Source: Phytoseiulus persimilis (Eukaryota > Arthropoda > Arachnida > Mesostigmata > Phytoseiidae). From it: DNA of 64,000 nt. Shown in pieces: positions 62,875 through 64,000 of this stretch. Positions within the stretch are counted from its first letter, which is position 1; the number at the start of each line of letters is the position of its first letter. Position numbers and translations under genes: made by a program. The stretch is taken from NCBI GenBank assembly GCA_037576195.1, contig CM075101.1:11966001-12030000 (forward strand), given 5' to 3'. The notes beneath the pieces were generated by a model, which was not told the DNA's origin, did not search any database, and worked only from the letters and a program-made list of their open reading frames with translations.

Positions 62875-63997
62875 TTACATTCCATGAATAGAGTGGAAAA
62901 CGAATTTCACTCCCAGAGATCGGGACGCGCGAGAACCGAAACGCACCGGAGCGTGACCTCGGGAAAAAAATCCCCGCCTAGCATCCCTCGCATGATGATA
63001 ATGTCGTATGTTGGATCTCTGACGTCGACTTCTTGTCCCGGCGTTCCGGTGGTTACGTTCCGGATGGTCGTCGTCGATTCGATCCGAGTTCGCAACATAT
63101 TCCTGCGTTGAGCATATCCAGTTGCTCGAACGTACATATGAGGAGACTTCTGCGGAGAGACAATTGCGAGTGAGGCGCTGCTGAGTTCTGACTCCGTTGT
63201 TCTCAAACGAGCGTTGTTGAGATTGAATGACGTCCGCGTGGTACGATGATCTGCCGGAGAGTTGGCCGAGGATTTGATGCAAACCCGTTCTCGAGGGATT
63301 CTTGAAGAAGTTGCAGACCGCGCACTTCCCGGTATTGTGTCGATGCATGCGTGAGTCACACAGATCGGGCTGAAAGTTTTGCAGAATAAACAACGAGTAG
63401 TGCGAAATCGATGCAACCCTATTGCTGACTCACCAAAGATCGACTGTATATGGACATTGATCATGTGTAAGCCGTGATGATCAGGGCTGTGCGTTCACGG
63501 CGGTAATTTCCATCCGAATTCGGGGCTTTTTTGTGGTTTCTCTCTTGGAAACTCCGCGAATCCTCATTCACAGACCTCGGAGAGGGAAAAATAGAATACC
63601 AATACTTTTTCTCCCCTCGAGCGGTCCTCAAATTCTCGGAATTTGCAATAAAATCCTTCGACAGAGAATTCCGGCGCAGATTGCATGCCGACAGTATTGC
63701 CCCGCAGGTTCTCAAATTAGGTTGCGGGAGAATTTCCAACTTGGGACTGTCCAATGCGTGCAACGGGATACTCGCATTCGCGGAGGCTTCAACGAGATTC
63801 ACGAGTCTCGATTGCTTTCCCTGATTCCTCCCGCTGAAACGTCCAAAAGATTCCACTGAGCCAACTTGAAACTTGGCTCGCTTCGCGGCGGAACCGCGTG
63901 GCTTTCCTGTTTTCTTCTGTGTCTCATGGTCTATGTGATCTACATAGATGTTGCAAGAGCTGCGGAACAGACGATCTGCTATCGCATGAAAACTCAC
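62875..63997 (-). CDS. Candidate upstream coding region, partial
   Basis: Two minus-strand open stretches lie upstream of the kinase relic. The one at about 63,560-63,840 reads with a protein-like pattern (LVNLVEASANASIPLHALD, LRTCGAILSACNLRRNSL) after a TTTCAG acceptor. The one at about 63,200-63,390 contains CAVCNFFKNPSRTGLHQIL. They may be earlier exons of the kinase gene or of another gene running off the window edge. No family is recognised and splice phases were not resolved. Confidence 0.22.
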
Positions 63998-64000
63998 AAC

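Noticed and set aside
1-64000. CRISPR arrays, bacterial operons, prophage or integrated virus
   Set aside because: No regularly spaced repeats, no Shine-Dalgarno-led gene strings and no phage or viral protein motifs were seen. The confident genes are spliced animal genes.

Overview
This 64-kb window looks like nuclear DNA of an animal, most likely an arthropod and plausibly a mite. The reasons are sparse genes broken into short exons by GT-AG introns, a membrane-type matrix metalloproteinase (MMP) with signal peptide, cysteine switch, furin site and hemopexin domain, and a lipid-binding domain whose pattern matches the mite group 7 allergen family. There is no sign of bacterial operons, phage, plasmid or CRISPR. 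Species cannot be fixed from the sequence alone.

Layout. Positions 1 to about 27,000 hold no gene I can name, only simple repeats and a few open stretches that read weakly like exons (16.6-17.5 kb minus, 18.3-18.6 kb plus). A minus-strand gene at 29,270-32,140 encodes a predicted type II membrane protein. It has a cytoplasmic N-terminus, one membrane segment and a group 7 allergen-like (TULIP-type) outer domain. Its exon phases agree across three junctions and leave a choice of donor at a fourth. A plus-strand MMP gene runs from a signal-peptide exon at 34,534 across an 11.6-kb first intron to the stop codon at 54,751. The catalytic, hinge and hemopexin exons are tightly packed in the last 2.8 kb. 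At 60.8-62.7 kb on the minus strand lies a Ser/Thr kinase related to the AGC/MAST group, followed by half of a PDZ-like domain.

The striking feature is disruption of otherwise well-kept coding sequence. The MMP carries two single-base insertions in the catalytic domain, one of them inside the zinc-binding motif, and one in-frame TGA in the hinge. The kinase has several one-base shifts, two in-frame TGA codons, and a junction that removes the whole catalytic-loop to activation-segment region. The kinase is best read as a pseudogene or a non-catalytic relic. The MMP could be a recent pseudogene, an assembly with insertion errors, or, less likely, a recoded gene.

The named genes do not form a pathway. 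They are neighbours in a gene-poor region. The MMP would act at the cell surface on matrix proteins, and the group 7-like protein would present a lipid-binding domain outside the cell. Non-coding structure includes a near-perfect hairpin at 43,201-43,309 inside MMP intron 1 and an imperfect inverted repeat at 30,262-30,931 inside an intron of the group 7-like gene.
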